A stretch of DNA of 64,000 bases from Vibrio superstes (GTDB taxonomy: Bacteria > Pseudomonadota > Gammaproteobacteria > Enterobacterales > Vibrionaceae), in assembly GCF_003569005.1 (NCBI RefSeq), contig NZ_BCUR01000001.1, positions 608,861 to 672,860 of the forward strand. The letters run 5' to 3'. The notes beneath the pieces are model-generated. The model was not told where the DNA came from, made no database searches, and worked only from the letters and a program-made list of their open reading frames with translations. The translations under genes were made by a program, and so were the position numbers. This document shows, one piece after another, positions 17,056-26,616 of this stretch (within the stretch, counting starts at the first letter, position 1; each line of letters starts with the position of its first letter).

Positions 17056-17572
17056 TACACAGCGGGTAGTTTTGGCAAATGATGATTTGTTTCTACGGCT
17101 AAATTAGACAATACGATTCGATACTCAGCAATCCAGTCATCAAGTTGGCTCTGAGGGACATTTAGGTTGCTCATCACGATGGTATTATCGTCTAACTGCC
17201 ACAACTGACGAGAACCTTGATAGCTGAACTGTAGTGCTAGCATGGCATCCTTGTTTCCTTGCTCAGCAGCGATAAGCAACTTCCTGTTTTTCCTATAGAT
17301 CAAGTTCAGCTGATGCTCAAGATCCCAAACATAGACAACTTCAAACATTTTAGGGTGCTTTTTCAACTTAACTAATGTCATGCCCAACGCGATTGCACTG
17401 ACAACCACACCAAGCAAGTTCCAATGAAAATGAGAACCCGATTCTGAAGGAAAGATGTGAATCAGCACCTGAGATATAGATAAACTAAAAACCGCTAGGC
17501 TTGCGATGCACGCACAATCACTTGATTTAGTCGTGAACGGTATCGCTTTTTATCTATCTCTTTTAATTGCAT
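17052..17572 (-). pseudogene. DUF3087 membrane protein gene with a frameshift
   Basis: The C-terminal 138 codons (17052-17468) encode a typical DUF3087 protein (GSHFHWNLLGVVV, YVWDLEHQLNLIYRK, GSRQLWQLDDNTIVM), but the family's N-terminal membrane helix is missing. Upstream, an ATG at 17572 starts MQLKEIDKKRYRSRLNQVIV and stops soon after; shifting the frame near 17511-17514 continues as CIASLAVFSLSISQVLIHI, joining the C-terminal part. One missing base therefore explains the break. It is either a recent inactivation or a sequencing error. Family function is unknown; intact members are inner-membrane proteins of about 170 residues. Confidence 0.78.
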
Positions 17573-17758
17573 TTTTGTACCAAAGTCTCTACATAATTGA
17601 GCAATAGCAACCGCTATCAATGAGAAAAAATTATACATGGTTCATGGTTTTCATTAACAAATATTTTTAAGAAATAAGAACCTTATTAGATCAAACGCTT
17701 TGTAATCAGAACCGACAATATATAGGCCTTATTATCGATAGTATAATGACCAAAAAGT

Positions 17759-17784
17759 AATGCCACCCTGTATTGGGTGGCATT
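17759..17784 (-). terminator. Terminator of the Ntn-hydrolase gene
   Basis: Perfect 10-bp stem AATGCCACCC, loop TGTATT, GGGTGGCATT. On the minus strand it is followed by ACTTTTTGG. It lies 46 bp beyond the stop of the gene at 17830. Confidence 0.8.
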
Positions 17785-17829
17785 GAACAGTACAAAGAAC
17801 ATGGACTTCACAGGGTTCTCATGAAGATA

Positions 17830-18903
17830 TTAGTGAGTACCGCACTCAGTAAACACAGCATTGCTTAGTCCGTCGTTTGCCTGCTGCACTGTATCAGCAC
17901 ACATTGTTTTAGAGAAATTTAGCGTTTCGTTAAAATTATAACCAATCTGAGCACGAGTATCGTAGTTAGTGAACAAGAAGTCGCCGTTGTCGTGGTTATA
18001 GGTAAACTGGGTCCAAGTTGCGTATGTTTCACCATTTACAGGGTCAATAAGGTCTTGCGGTACTAAGTTACCGCTGTTGAATGAACTTAGAAATTTACCT
18101 CGCGTTTGAGCCCAAGATGCATCTTCTTTAAACGCAACGTGTTGGGTATTAAACAAACCACGAAGGTTACGGTCAGCGGAACTAATTGAGCTTGGGATAT
18201 CTTTAGCTTTCAAGTCGTTAAGATCGACTTTAGCTACGTATTCTCTATGCTCTTGCTGAAGAGGAGCGTTCGTCATTACGCGCAGGTCACTTGATGTATC
18301 GCCACGGTGCACGACCATATTGCCGTCTTCGTTTAGCTGTAAAAGTGCAATATCACCACTTTTATCTTGAATAGAGATATGCAAACCATGTAAAGCACCA
18401 TGTAGGCCGTCAGCCCATGCAATTTGCCATTCATTATTGTTGAATGCCTCAACCGCTTGTTCGGTTGTAGAATAGGTCTCTGTGATATAACGAATCACAT
18501 CAAGGAAGCTCACTGCCGGTGCGCCAGTATCTTGGTAATCTTTAATAAACTGTTTTGAGTCATCCATATACAATAAAGATGCAGCTAAGCCTTCAGAGTT
18601 AATTGCGTCAGATGCAACACCATGAAATACATCCCACTCCATCTGAGAAATCGCATGGTATTTCGTGGTCCATTTCATTGCATTTTTGTAGCTTGGTGCT
18701 TCTGACGAATTCTTCATATCTACTGGGTTAACTTGGGCTACATTGCCTAATTGATCGCCCCAATCTAAAGAACGAACCGTGGAAACACCATGCGGAGTAT
18801 CTAGCGTAAAGCGAGAACATGCGCTTGCTGTGCCTACAGTTCCTGCTAATGAAGCTGCTGCCAATACCACTGTTGCAATTTTATTCAGTGTGAATGATTT
18901 CAT
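17830..18903 (-). CDS. Exported linear-amide C-N hydrolase (choloylglycine hydrolase family)
   Basis: 357 residues with a signal peptide ending ASA at 28, so that C29 (ACSRFTL) becomes the new N-terminus and catalytic nucleophile, as in Ntn-hydrolases. The LDWGDQLG, YKNAMKWTTKYHA and VMTNAP segments fit penicillin V acylase / bile-salt hydrolase relatives. Family substrates include penicillin V, conjugated bile salts and, in some gram-negative members, N-acyl-homoserine lactones; which applies here cannot be told. Periplasmic location is expected. A LysR regulator is divergently encoded 129 bp away and is its likely controller. Confidence 0.87.
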   Translation of the reverse strand: MKSFTLNKIATVVLAAASLAGTVGTASACSRFTLDTPHGVSTVRSLDWGDQLGNVAQVNPVDMKNSSEAPSYKNAMKWTTKYHAISQMEWDVFHGVASDAINSEGLAASLLYMDDSKQFIKDYQDTGAPAVSFLDVIRYITETYSTTEQAVEAFNNNEWQIAWADGLHGALHGLHISIQDKSGDIALLQLNEDGNMVVHRGDTSSDLRVMTNAPLQQEHREYVAKVDLNDLKAKDIPSSISSADRNLRGLFNTQHVAFKEDASWAQTRGKFLSSFNSGNLVPQDLIDPVNGETYATWTQFTYNHDNGDFLFTNYDTRAQIGYNFNETLNFSKTMCADTVQQANDGLSNAVFTECGTH

Positions 18904-19032
18904 AATAGTCTCACTTTAATTTAATAGTTACTCTCTAAGAATGAGTCTATTATTGCTATTAATACCTTATTTAAAAGCCGCTGAGACTAGGTAAATCCCC
19001 TCTTAAAGTTGGCCAATCATCAAGGAAACTGT

Positions 19033-19908
19033 ATGTCCGTTTCATTAGATCAGCTTAGGGCTTTTGTCGCTACCGTAGACAACAAAGGAATGGCACAAGC
19101 GGCTAGGCAGGTGGGCAAACACGTTTCCACCATACGTGAACAGATCAACACGCTCGAGATCGATACCGGATTAGATCTCTTTGTGAGACAACCACGCTCT
19201 CTAGAGGTAACCCCCGAAGGCAAACAGCTTTATAAATCGGCCATTGCGATGCTAAAAGAATCTGCGTTGTTTGATGCCAATGTTGATAGCATTTTGCAAG
19301 GCATACCTGGCAAACTAACGATCGCCATTGATAATGGCTTGTTGGACAGCCAAATTGATCAACTTCTTGCACAGATTTTGCAGACCTACCCGCACATTTC
19401 CTTAAAGGTGCAAAGCAATGACACTATGCAGATTAAAAGTGCCGTGCTTTCCGGTTTTGTAGATATTGGAGTGATTTTTAATACCGTTTATCTCCATGAC
19501 GAGTTAGCAATGGAAAAAGCCTATTCATTCGATGTTGTGAGAGTAATACCCAATAACTGGTCACTACCAACAGAAGTGGATATAGACGCATTAAACGATA
19601 AACTGCAGCTGAGCCTTTCATTTTTGGACGATATTGGTATGCGTAACGCCGATGTATCAAGCCATAGATACATGCTGTCAAATAGTGGCATTCAAATTCT
19701 AAACTTAATTAAGGCAGGTGTAGGCTGGGCTTACTTGCCAAGGTTTACTTGTGAAAAAGCAATACAGAATGGGGAGGTAGAGCTATATCAAGACAGCACA
19801 GACAGTGTATCTCAATGGACAACAAACCTTATCTGGCAAAAACAGAAAACACTTAACCCTGCGATAGATTTCTTTTTAAGAGAAATGAAAATGTTCAAGG
19901 ATCGCTAA
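19033..19908 (+). CDS. LysR-family transcriptional regulator
   Basis: 291 residues from the ATG at 19033 (AAGGAAA 7 nt upstream; a longer start at 19009 is less likely). HTH at residues 3-60 (LDQLRAFVATVDNKGMAQAA, KHVSTIREQINTLE), followed by an effector-binding domain. It is transcribed divergently from the choloylglycine-hydrolase-family gene, the classical LysR arrangement, so the hydrolase gene is its probable target. Confidence 0.87.
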   Translation: MSVSLDQLRAFVATVDNKGMAQAARQVGKHVSTIREQINTLEIDTGLDLFVRQPRSLEVTPEGKQLYKSAIAMLKESALFDANVDSILQGIPGKLTIAIDNGLLDSQIDQLLAQILQTYPHISLKVQSNDTMQIKSAVLSGFVDIGVIFNTVYLHDELAMEKAYSFDVVRVIPNNWSLPTEVDIDALNDKLQLSLSFLDDIGMRNADVSSHRYMLSNSGIQILNLIKAGVGWAYLPRFTCEKAIQNGEVELYQDSTDSVSQWTTNLIWQKQKTLNPAIDFFLREMKMFKDR

Positions 19909-19985
19909 AGACTCAAATCGCAAATGTCGAAGGAGTCGTGGATCGCTTTATCGTTTGAGGCACTCCAATATATGAACGAAAAACA

Positions 19986-20007
19986 CCCCTGCTTGTAAAA
20001 GCAAGGG
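19986..20007 (-). terminator. Terminator of the GH94-transporter operon
   Basis: On the minus strand: CCCTTGCTT, loop TTAC, AAGCAGGGG (nine pairs with one G-U), followed by TGTTTTTCG. It lies 47 bp past the phosphorylase stop codon. Confidence 0.75.
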
Positions 20008-20053
20008 CGCTAAACGTATCGACCACCTCAAGCGAAATCAAGCATTCCGAAAG

Positions 20054-22411
20054 CTAAGCAATCAACACCTCAACTGTGTAGGTTTTTCCTGCCTCAATGT
20101 CGTCGAACAGGTTCGATGTTAAGTGTACCCCATCAACGCTCACCTCTGTTTTCATCACATCTGCTCGCTGAATTGTCACCTCAAAGGTCGCTTCGCGGAA
20201 ATGGCGAACGACGCTGGCTTTATCCCACTCTGCAGGTAATTGAGGCTCGATAGATAAGCCACGCTCACACCCCTTCAGACCAAACAAGCCTTCTACAATA
20301 CAACGGTAAACCCATGAAACCGTGCCAGTGTTAAATAACTGACTAGAGCGACCTGCAGTTCTTGGGAACTGATGGTACGCACCACGATAGTAGTTAGGTA
20401 TAAACACCGGAAGTTGACCGCGCTGCATGTAGTCGGTCTCATCTGGACCCGTCAACATCTGGGACATTAGCTTAAACGCACGCTCCGTTTCACCTACTTG
20501 GTAGAGGCTAAAGATATAGAAAATCGCGGCGTGGTTATAAACGCTGCCATTTTCCGCAGAGCCTGGATGCTTTTGCGTAACACGCCCTACGTCATCTCGC
20601 ATGCCAGTAAAGCTTGGGGCTAACATCATGACACCATAAGGCGTTTCTAATTGTTGCTCCACCTGCTTGAGCATCTTCTCTCGCTTTTCCCCATCAGCGG
20701 TATTAGCCAAGATTGCCCAGCTTTGAGGGTTAAGAAAAATACGTCCCTCTTGGTCTTTGCTTGTGCCAAACACAACACCATCATCAGTGATTCCGCGAGC
20801 ATACCAATTACCGTCCCAGATGTGCTTATTGACGGCTTCATTGAGAGCATCTGCGTTGCCTCTAAACTCGCGCGCAAGTTCATTTTCACCTAATTGCAAA
20901 CAAATATCAGACCAGATATTCAATGCATAAGCCGCCGCCATAGATAACCAACCCGACACACCCTTGCCTTTATAGCCCACCATGTTCATGGGATCACACC
21001 AATCTCCCTGTGCGATAAAGCTTAACCCTCGATGGTCTCGCTCATTGAACAACCAACGCATTGCGTTATTGATACGCTCAAATGCCGTCTCGGACTCCGT
21101 GCCTTTAAACTGTTGTACCTGCTCTTCGAAGATTTCATAATCGTTGGTTTCATCGAGGTAAGCACGCAAACAGACAGGGAACCAGATACAGTGGTCGGTA
21201 TGTGGGATCTGGTTGATGTATTTAAGCTCGGCTTCTTCAGTCAGCAAAATGCCATCAGGGATTGCACCTGATTCTTCTTGCTGTGCTAAGGCATGTAAAA
21301 ACGCGGCCCGTGTTACGTCTGGCTTGATATACACCATGCCCATCGCATCTTGGATGTAATTACGCGTCTGCGGGTCGGTGCTCAAGCGATTAACGTCACC
21401 ATGATAGAACATCTGTCTTGGAAGCCAGCTGTTTACAAACTCGTTTAGCTGGGTATCTGGTGTTTGGATGTCGATACTGCCTTTTCCTTGGGCCACATAC
21501 GCACTGTATTCTTGTTTGGTGCGCGCAAAATCAGGGTCTGCAAAATAGCGGTCTCGTTTTACTTTTATCTCTTCATCATCAAACGCAGGGCCTAACAAAA
21601 AGCGATAGTCTTCTTGTTGTTGCGATTCAAGAACAATCTGATATTGCAATGCGGCAGTCGGCGTCTCATATAAAGCGTCACCATTATCCAAAGTGCTTTG
21701 CTGAACGCCTGTAGGATTGTGTAAACCACCCTCACCCTCAAACACTTCTCGTATTGTTTCATACGAGGTTGGCGTTCTATCATGAAGGAAGAAGGTCTTA
21801 TCCTTGAGGTCTTTGTTCTTAAAGTAGTCCTCTACTTTTTGATAAGGCGTGACACAGCTTGCAACCACACCACCAAGGTCTTGGCGATATTGTGCCGATT
21901 GATTCATCCAGCTCATATAACCGATGGGGAAGTATGGATAAACACTGATTTTTCTCGCACGTCCCGATAGGTTTTTAACCTTCAGTTGCCAAAGCTCTAC
22001 CACATCATCCTCAGGCAAGCTAAGGCACAGCTCAACCTCTATCCCTAAATGCTCAATCTGCCATTTAATGTCGGACTGCCCCAGAGAGAAGCAATACTTG
22101 TCTTGCGCTTGTCTGACTGGCTCATACGGTGCAGAAAATATCTGCCCAGATTCTTCATCCTTGATATAAAAGAAGCGCCCAGGATGATGAGCAAAATAGG
22201 GTTGCTCAGGTTGCATGAAACTCTTTGCTTCAAGATTAGGGGCATGCATGTATTTTGCCGGCTCAGGTTGCATAAATTGTGCAGTTGCATACCCACGACA
22301 ATTTACCTGAATCATCATCTGTTTGTTCCACAGGAAGCCAGAGGATCTCGGCATCTTGGTTGGACTTAAAAGCTCCACTCTTTCGCCATTTTCTTTAGTG
22401 TTTAATAACAT
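20054..22411 (-). CDS. GH94 family phosphorylase (cellobionic-acid type proposed)
   Basis: 785 residues, near the usual length for GH94, no signal peptide. The family's N-terminal beta-sandwich (MLLNTKENGERVELLSPTK through about 280) precedes an (alpha/alpha)6 barrel. The catalytic-acid region reads GDWCDPMNMVG at 469-479 with D473 at the acid position; cellobiose and chitobiose phosphorylases usually show GDWNDG here, and I recall the CDPMN variant from cellobionic-acid phosphorylases, so that specificity is suggested but not proved. Such enzymes use phosphate to split a beta-glucoside into glucose-1-phosphate and a sugar acid or sugar. Downstream of a GPH transporter by 24 bp, forming an import-and-phosphorolysis operon. 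Confidence 0.85.
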   Translation of the reverse strand: MLLNTKENGERVELLSPTKMPRSSGFLWNKQMMIQVNCRGYATAQFMQPEPAKYMHAPNLEAKSFMQPEQPYFAHHPGRFFYIKDEESGQIFSAPYEPVRQAQDKYCFSLGQSDIKWQIEHLGIEVELCLSLPEDDVVELWQLKVKNLSGRARKISVYPYFPIGYMSWMNQSAQYRQDLGGVVASCVTPYQKVEDYFKNKDLKDKTFFLHDRTPTSYETIREVFEGEGGLHNPTGVQQSTLDNGDALYETPTAALQYQIVLESQQQEDYRFLLGPAFDDEEIKVKRDRYFADPDFARTKQEYSAYVAQGKGSIDIQTPDTQLNEFVNSWLPRQMFYHGDVNRLSTDPQTRNYIQDAMGMVYIKPDVTRAAFLHALAQQEESGAIPDGILLTEEAELKYINQIPHTDHCIWFPVCLRAYLDETNDYEIFEEQVQQFKGTESETAFERINNAMRWLFNERDHRGLSFIAQGDWCDPMNMVGYKGKGVSGWLSMAAAYALNIWSDICLQLGENELAREFRGNADALNEAVNKHIWDGNWYARGITDDGVVFGTSKDQEGRIFLNPQSWAILANTADGEKREKMLKQVEQQLETPYGVMMLAPSFTGMRDDVGRVTQKHPGSAENGSVYNHAAIFYIFSLYQVGETERAFKLMSQMLTGPDETDYMQRGQLPVFIPNYYRGAYHQFPRTAGRSSQLFNTGTVSWVYRCIVEGLFGLKGCERGLSIEPQLPAEWDKASVVRHFREATFEVTIQRADVMKTEVSVDGVHLTSNLFDDIEAGKTYTVEVLIA

Positions 22412-22435
22412 CTCAGTCAGCCTTTATTAATTGTT

Positions 22436-24055
22436 CTAAACCGCAGTGCGCGCTTTTAATTCGATTTGAATGATTTCTATTTTGTTTGCGGTTAGGTCGT
22501 AGTAACGCAGTGCACCAATCGCAACGAAGGCAAAGAAAGCCGGCACTATGGTTTGCAGATACACAATGCTAGATAGTGACGCACCATCTTGAATTTCATT
22601 GGCTGAATACCCCACAGCGGCTAGCACCCACAACACAGTAGCCGAACCAATTGCACCGCCTAGTTTCTGTGAGAAGGTCGCAGCAGAGAATGTCATGGCA
22701 GTTGCGCGGCGACCTGTCTTCCATTCATTGAAGTCAGCGGCGTCTGCGTACATAGACCAGGTAATTGGAGACTTTGGCCCTAACGCTAGGCTTATTAGAA
22801 TGTTAAGAATAAACATGGTGATGATTTCTATAGGTAGGTCTGAGCTGTCAATCATTTCACCATTGGCTAAGGTCTTTTGAATACTAATCACCGTGCCACG
22901 CGATTCATTGAGATCGAGTTGCTCTGTGCCCTGTGCAACCACAACCTTTTCATTGAATATCCAGAAGGTTTTGTGATGTTCAATCCACTCGATGTGCTCG
23001 CCTTGTAGAGTCGATTCGCCCAATACCTCTGAGGCTGTTAAGGTAATCGCGTCATCTGATGCGACCGTCACCACCCCCATAGCGGCTGGCTTAGGAACGA
23101 ATGCAAACGCGACACTCAATGAACCTACGATCGCCATCAATATCATTAGTAGCTTGGCTTTATCCGCTATCTTGCGTGTGAGATAAGGCGTTGCCAGACA
23201 ACCCACCGCATAGGCCGCCATTTGTAATCCTATGTATGAACCCATTAGCTCGGGACGCTCAACGAAGTACTTAAAGTAATAAGTTGCTGAGCTACCGCGA
23301 AATACAATGGTCATCATGATGATCATCGCAAGAGCGAACAAAATCAGCCAAGGCTTGTTGTTCATCAGGTCTTTGATATCCGCAATAGGATTGGTTTTCT
23401 GCCCAACAGGCGGAACCACGCGCTCTTTGGTGGTGTAGAAAGTGATAAAGAAGCACACAGTGGCAACACTCGCATACAGAGCCATTGTTAACTGCCAGCC
23501 TCTAGCATCATCGCCATTACCAAAATAAGCTGCTAATTCTGGTGTAAACGCGCCTACCAAAATGCCGGTTGCGTAGGCAAAGAAAAAGCGCAGTCCAAAC
23601 AGGGAGTTTCTTTCTTCTGTATCGGCTGTTATTACACCCGCTAGCGAAGAGTAAGGAGTACTTAGTATGGTGTAACACAGCATCATCAATGAGTAGGTGC
23701 CATAGGCCCAAAGAAGCTTTCCACCCTCTCCCAGATCAGGTGTGCTCATGGTCAGTACCGCGGCACCCGCCATCGGTATAGCACCAAGCATAAGATAGGG
23801 TCTGAATTTGCCCCAACGAGAATGGGTTCGGTCAGCGATGGCTCCCATCAATGGATCAGAGATGGAATCGACAATTCGGGTCACCAAAAACATGGTTCCT
23901 GCTGCCGCTGCCGACAAACCGAAAATATCAGTGTAGAAGTAAGATAAGTAGGATCCTATGATGATCCAGTAGAAGTTGAAGCCAGAGTCACCTATGGCAT
24001 AACCTAACTTTTCACGTAAGCTGAGCTTGGCTGTTCTATCTAAAGAGTTCGACAT
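22436..24055 (-). CDS. GPH/MFS sugar transporter with a large periplasmic insert
   Basis: 539 residues from the ATG at 24055 (AGGG about 8 nt upstream; 24100 is a longer alternative). Glycoside-pentoside-hexuronide family features: LREKLGYAIGDSGFNFYW at the N-terminus, DPLMGAIADRTHSRWGKFRPY in the 2-3 loop, and ITWSMYADAADFNEWKTGRR before TM11. GPH carriers are usually about 450-470 residues; this one has about 87 extra residues (322-408) between TM9 and TM10, on the periplasmic side. It likely imports the beta-glucoside split by the GH94 enzyme encoded next. The promoter faces the divergent AraC gene. Confidence 0.87.
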   Translation of the reverse strand: MSNSLDRTAKLSLREKLGYAIGDSGFNFYWIIIGSYLSYFYTDIFGLSAAAAGTMFLVTRIVDSISDPLMGAIADRTHSRWGKFRPYLMLGAIPMAGAAVLTMSTPDLGEGGKLLWAYGTYSLMMLCYTILSTPYSSLAGVITADTEERNSLFGLRFFFAYATGILVGAFTPELAAYFGNGDDARGWQLTMALYASVATVCFFITFYTTKERVVPPVGQKTNPIADIKDLMNNKPWLILFALAMIIMMTIVFRGSSATYYFKYFVERPELMGSYIGLQMAAYAVGCLATPYLTRKIADKAKLLMILMAIVGSLSVAFAFVPKPAAMGVVTVASDDAITLTASEVLGESTLQGEHIEWIEHHKTFWIFNEKVVVAQGTEQLDLNESRGTVISIQKTLANGEMIDSSDLPIEIITMFILNILISLALGPKSPITWSMYADAADFNEWKTGRRATAMTFSAATFSQKLGGAIGSATVLWVLAAVGYSANEIQDGASLSSIVYLQTIVPAFFAFVAIGALRYYDLTANKIEIIQIELKARTAV

Positions 24056-24193
24056 TAATTGTGCCCTATTTTTATTATTTTCCGTTATGACCGTATACAC
24101 GGCTTGTTTGACACTTTAATGTATTCAACACTTCGTTCTATGGCACAATCTCTCTTGAGCATGTCAAAAACTATCAAGCGGACAATTACGTCG

Positions 24194-25015
24194 ATGATGT
24201 CAAATAAATTCAAATTGGGTAAAAACTCGAAAGAGCTGTTTATTTCTCAAGACAATGCACCGCTTTTCGCCAGCCAGCAGATAAGGATGGCGGGAGTGAC
24301 CAATGTGTGTGATGAATACCTTTGCGCTAGGAAAAACCCTGATCATCACACCCTGCTGTTTACCCTTTCCGGCAACGCAACTGTGGAAAGCGAAGGACAG
24401 ACAATAAATCTAACCGCGTCTAGCATGGTACTGCTCAAACACGATGTTGACTTTGTGTACTACAAAACGGACAGTCACTGGGACTTTGTATGGTTTATTC
24501 TTGAGCCAACCTCAAACTGGGCCGGAATGAACTCACTTCCTCTCTCTTTAGGTAAGGGACACTACAACGATAATCTAAAGCACATGCTGCACTTGCTGAC
24601 ATTGGATGTCCCTTTTGAAACCCGAAAGATACTCAATCAAGACATTCATCGCTACATTCAAAAATCCATTGTTCAGTTTGATGCGCCTAATATTGAAGGC
24701 CAGCTTGAGCGCCTGTTTCTAGAGGTAGATCAGCAGTTGCACTTTCCTTGGACGACCCAAGTTCTCGCCAAAAAGTTGCATGTTTCAGAGCCCACCTTGC
24801 ATCGCCTTTGCAACAACATCTATCAGCAAAGTCCCAAACAAAAGGTGATACAACTCAGGATAAAACGCGCTCAATTCTTACTCCTCAGCACACACTGGCC
24901 CCTAGCGGTTATTGCCGAGCAGGTGGGATATAAAGACGGGTTTGGTTTATCTAAAATGTGTAAAAAGGTACTGGGTGTTAGCCCTGAGAGCCTAAGAAGC
25001 ATGGCGGAGAAATAA
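24194..25015 (+). CDS. AraC-family transcriptional regulator
   Basis: About 273 residues if it begins at the ATG at 24194; the frame is open back to 24059, so the start is uncertain, but the longer forms would overlap the divergent promoter. The N-terminal cupin-like ligand domain (TLLFTLSGNATVESEGQTINL) is followed by two HTH motifs (VLAKKLHVSEPTLHRLCNNIY; IAEQVGYKDGFGLSKMCKKV) ending SPESLRSMAEK. It is encoded opposite the GPH-GH94 operon and probably activates it when the sugar is bound. Confidence 0.82.
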   Translation: MMSNKFKLGKNSKELFISQDNAPLFASQQIRMAGVTNVCDEYLCARKNPDHHTLLFTLSGNATVESEGQTINLTASSMVLLKHDVDFVYYKTDSHWDFVWFILEPTSNWAGMNSLPLSLGKGHYNDNLKHMLHLLTLDVPFETRKILNQDIHRYIQKSIVQFDAPNIEGQLERLFLEVDQQLHFPWTTQVLAKKLHVSEPTLHRLCNNIYQQSPKQKVIQLRIKRAQFLLLSTHWPLAVIAEQVGYKDGFGLSKMCKKVLGVSPESLRSMAEK

Positions 25016-25132
25016 TCTTTGTCGCTGATGGAATCTGCTCCATGCTAGGTGCCTACCTGCTATAAACACTGGTAAATTTAGTCATAAGGCTTAGAATGCG
25101 GGTAAATTTAATAGCTACCTAGAGCGATTCTT

Positions 25133-25585
25133 ATGCTTCGTGATTATACCTTTGATTGCCTTGTCACCATGCCGCGCCATGAACTTGAAGAGTTCGGTGC
25201 TCGAATGATCAGTAAAATGGTACCTGAAGACGTAATGAGCGAGCTTTTCACCTTTGATCATGAAGAGGTTGATAGTGAAGAGCGCATGATGTCGGCACGC
25301 CTAGATGCCACTCTTCGCATGACAGCCATTGCGCTTAGTGAGGTTCAGCAAGCCTTTGATGACTCAGAGAACGCCAAACAAAACAGTGTACGAATGACGC
25401 GCTTAGTACTTTGGCATTTCTATGCGATTTCATTCAACCTAGAAGAAGCCATCACCCTAGAAACTCACTGTGAGCAGGTAGAAAAGATTCTGCTTAACCC
25501 GCCTCAAGAAGCCTTCGGCTGGGTAAAAACGCTCACCGAACTGTTGCACACCTACGCAAGTATTAACGCAGAACAAAACCCTTAA
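25133..25585 (+). CDS. Small acidic cytoplasmic protein, unknown
   Basis: 150 residues, no signal peptide or membrane segment, acidic and mostly helical (PRHELEEFGARMISKMVPEDVMSELF; RMTRLVLWHFYAISFNLEEAITLE). I do not recognise a family. It stands alone between the AraC gene and a convergent gene, with a hairpin just downstream. Confidence 0.65.
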   Translation: MLRDYTFDCLVTMPRHELEEFGARMISKMVPEDVMSELFTFDHEEVDSEERMMSARLDATLRMTAIALSEVQQAFDDSENAKQNSVRMTRLVLWHFYAISFNLEEAITLETHCEQVEKILLNPPQEAFGWVKTLTELLHTYASINAEQNP

Positions 25586-25614
25586 TTTGAGGTTAGACTC
25601 TGTATCCAAAGAAA

Positions 25615-25642
25615 CAGGCTCCAATAATGATGTTGGAGCCTG
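25615..25642. terminator. Hairpin between convergent genes
   Basis: Perfect 10-bp stem CAGGCTCCAA, 8-nt loop, TTGGAGCCTG between the genes ending at 25585 and 25661; likely a bidirectional terminator although T-tracts are weak. Confidence 0.65.
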
Positions 25643-25660
25643 CCCATTTATGCCGTTGCT

Positions 25661-26419
25661 TTAAGCATCAACTGGTTTTAACGCCCAAAACATCATGGTG
25701 GTCACGCTAGGTATCGCAAGATGTGCGAAATCAAATTGATCGTATAGATACGTAGGTGGGATATCTTTGGCAAGGTTGGTTTGACCATCAATAAAGATGA
25801 TCTGGTCTTGCTGTTTCTCAGCATAGATATAGTGGCTGTTGTCGCGAATAAGATCTTCTTCTAAGCCTATTGCAACAACAAAACGAGTCCCATTTGGGTA
25901 TTCGTTCATTTCATGCCAAGACAGAGACTCCTGCACCTTGGTTTGATCCAGCGCTCTCCATTGACTGCCTAGCGGTGTCGCAAGTTCAAATGGCATATCT
26001 TCCGTCTTAACAGACAAATAGTTGGAAATACCTACTAACTGCTTTTCTACCGTAGGAGCATACTGACCCCAAAAGTGATCCCCAGTATTTGGCATAATAT
26101 CTTCAGCTTCATCTGAAACCGAAGCGGTTGTTTGACGCGTCGCAAGCCCAGTCGCGTTCAATGAGCAGTTCGATAACATGCGACTCTCATTATTAGTCAA
26201 GAGTGCAACGTTGATAATTTCACCAACCTCACTAGTAATTTGATTCGCCACCGGCTTTAAGCCCTGATTCTGTGCAACAAACGCACCATTTTGGGTCGCT
26301 ACCGCATTCTTAATCCCCACAATTCGCTCATCATCTATATCACTAGAAGTAAGAGCGTATGCGCTTGGCGCTAATAAACAAACTGCCATAGCAATGGACT
26401 TCACTTTAAACATATTCAT
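25661..26419 (-). CDS. Exported protein, unknown
   Basis: 252 residues with a signal peptide (1-22, SAYA-L). The mature protein has no recognised domain; features are GEIINVALLTNNESRMLSNC, a region rich in Asp/Glu near DEAEDIMPNTGDHFWGQY, and a hydrophobic C-terminal segment (FAHLAIPSVTTMMFWALKPVDA). It may be a periplasmic or surface protein. It is convergent with the small acidic protein gene and divergent from the MetQ-like gene. Confidence 0.65.
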   Translation of the reverse strand: MNMFKVKSIAMAVCLLAPSAYALTSSDIDDERIVGIKNAVATQNGAFVAQNQGLKPVANQITSEVGEIINVALLTNNESRMLSNCSLNATGLATRQTTASVSDEAEDIMPNTGDHFWGQYAPTVEKQLVGISNYLSVKTEDMPFELATPLGSQWRALDQTKVQESLSWHEMNEYPNGTRFVVAIGLEEDLIRDNSHYIYAEKQQDQIIFIDGQTNLAKDIPPTYLYDQFDFAHLAIPSVTTMMFWALKPVDA

Positions 26420-26616
26420 CTCCTGTATATATCACACAGGGAGATGCAGAAGGTGGGCCAATGTTCGCCATACTAACCATAGTAAATGTAAGAGAGTGTT
26501 ATCGGCGCCGATACACATCTTCAGCATTTGGCTAGCTTAGTTGAATCTCATAAGATCTGGAGCGTATGGAAATCGAACAACTCTTCATTTACCTAGCGCG
26601 TTTTCTGAAATGTTTG

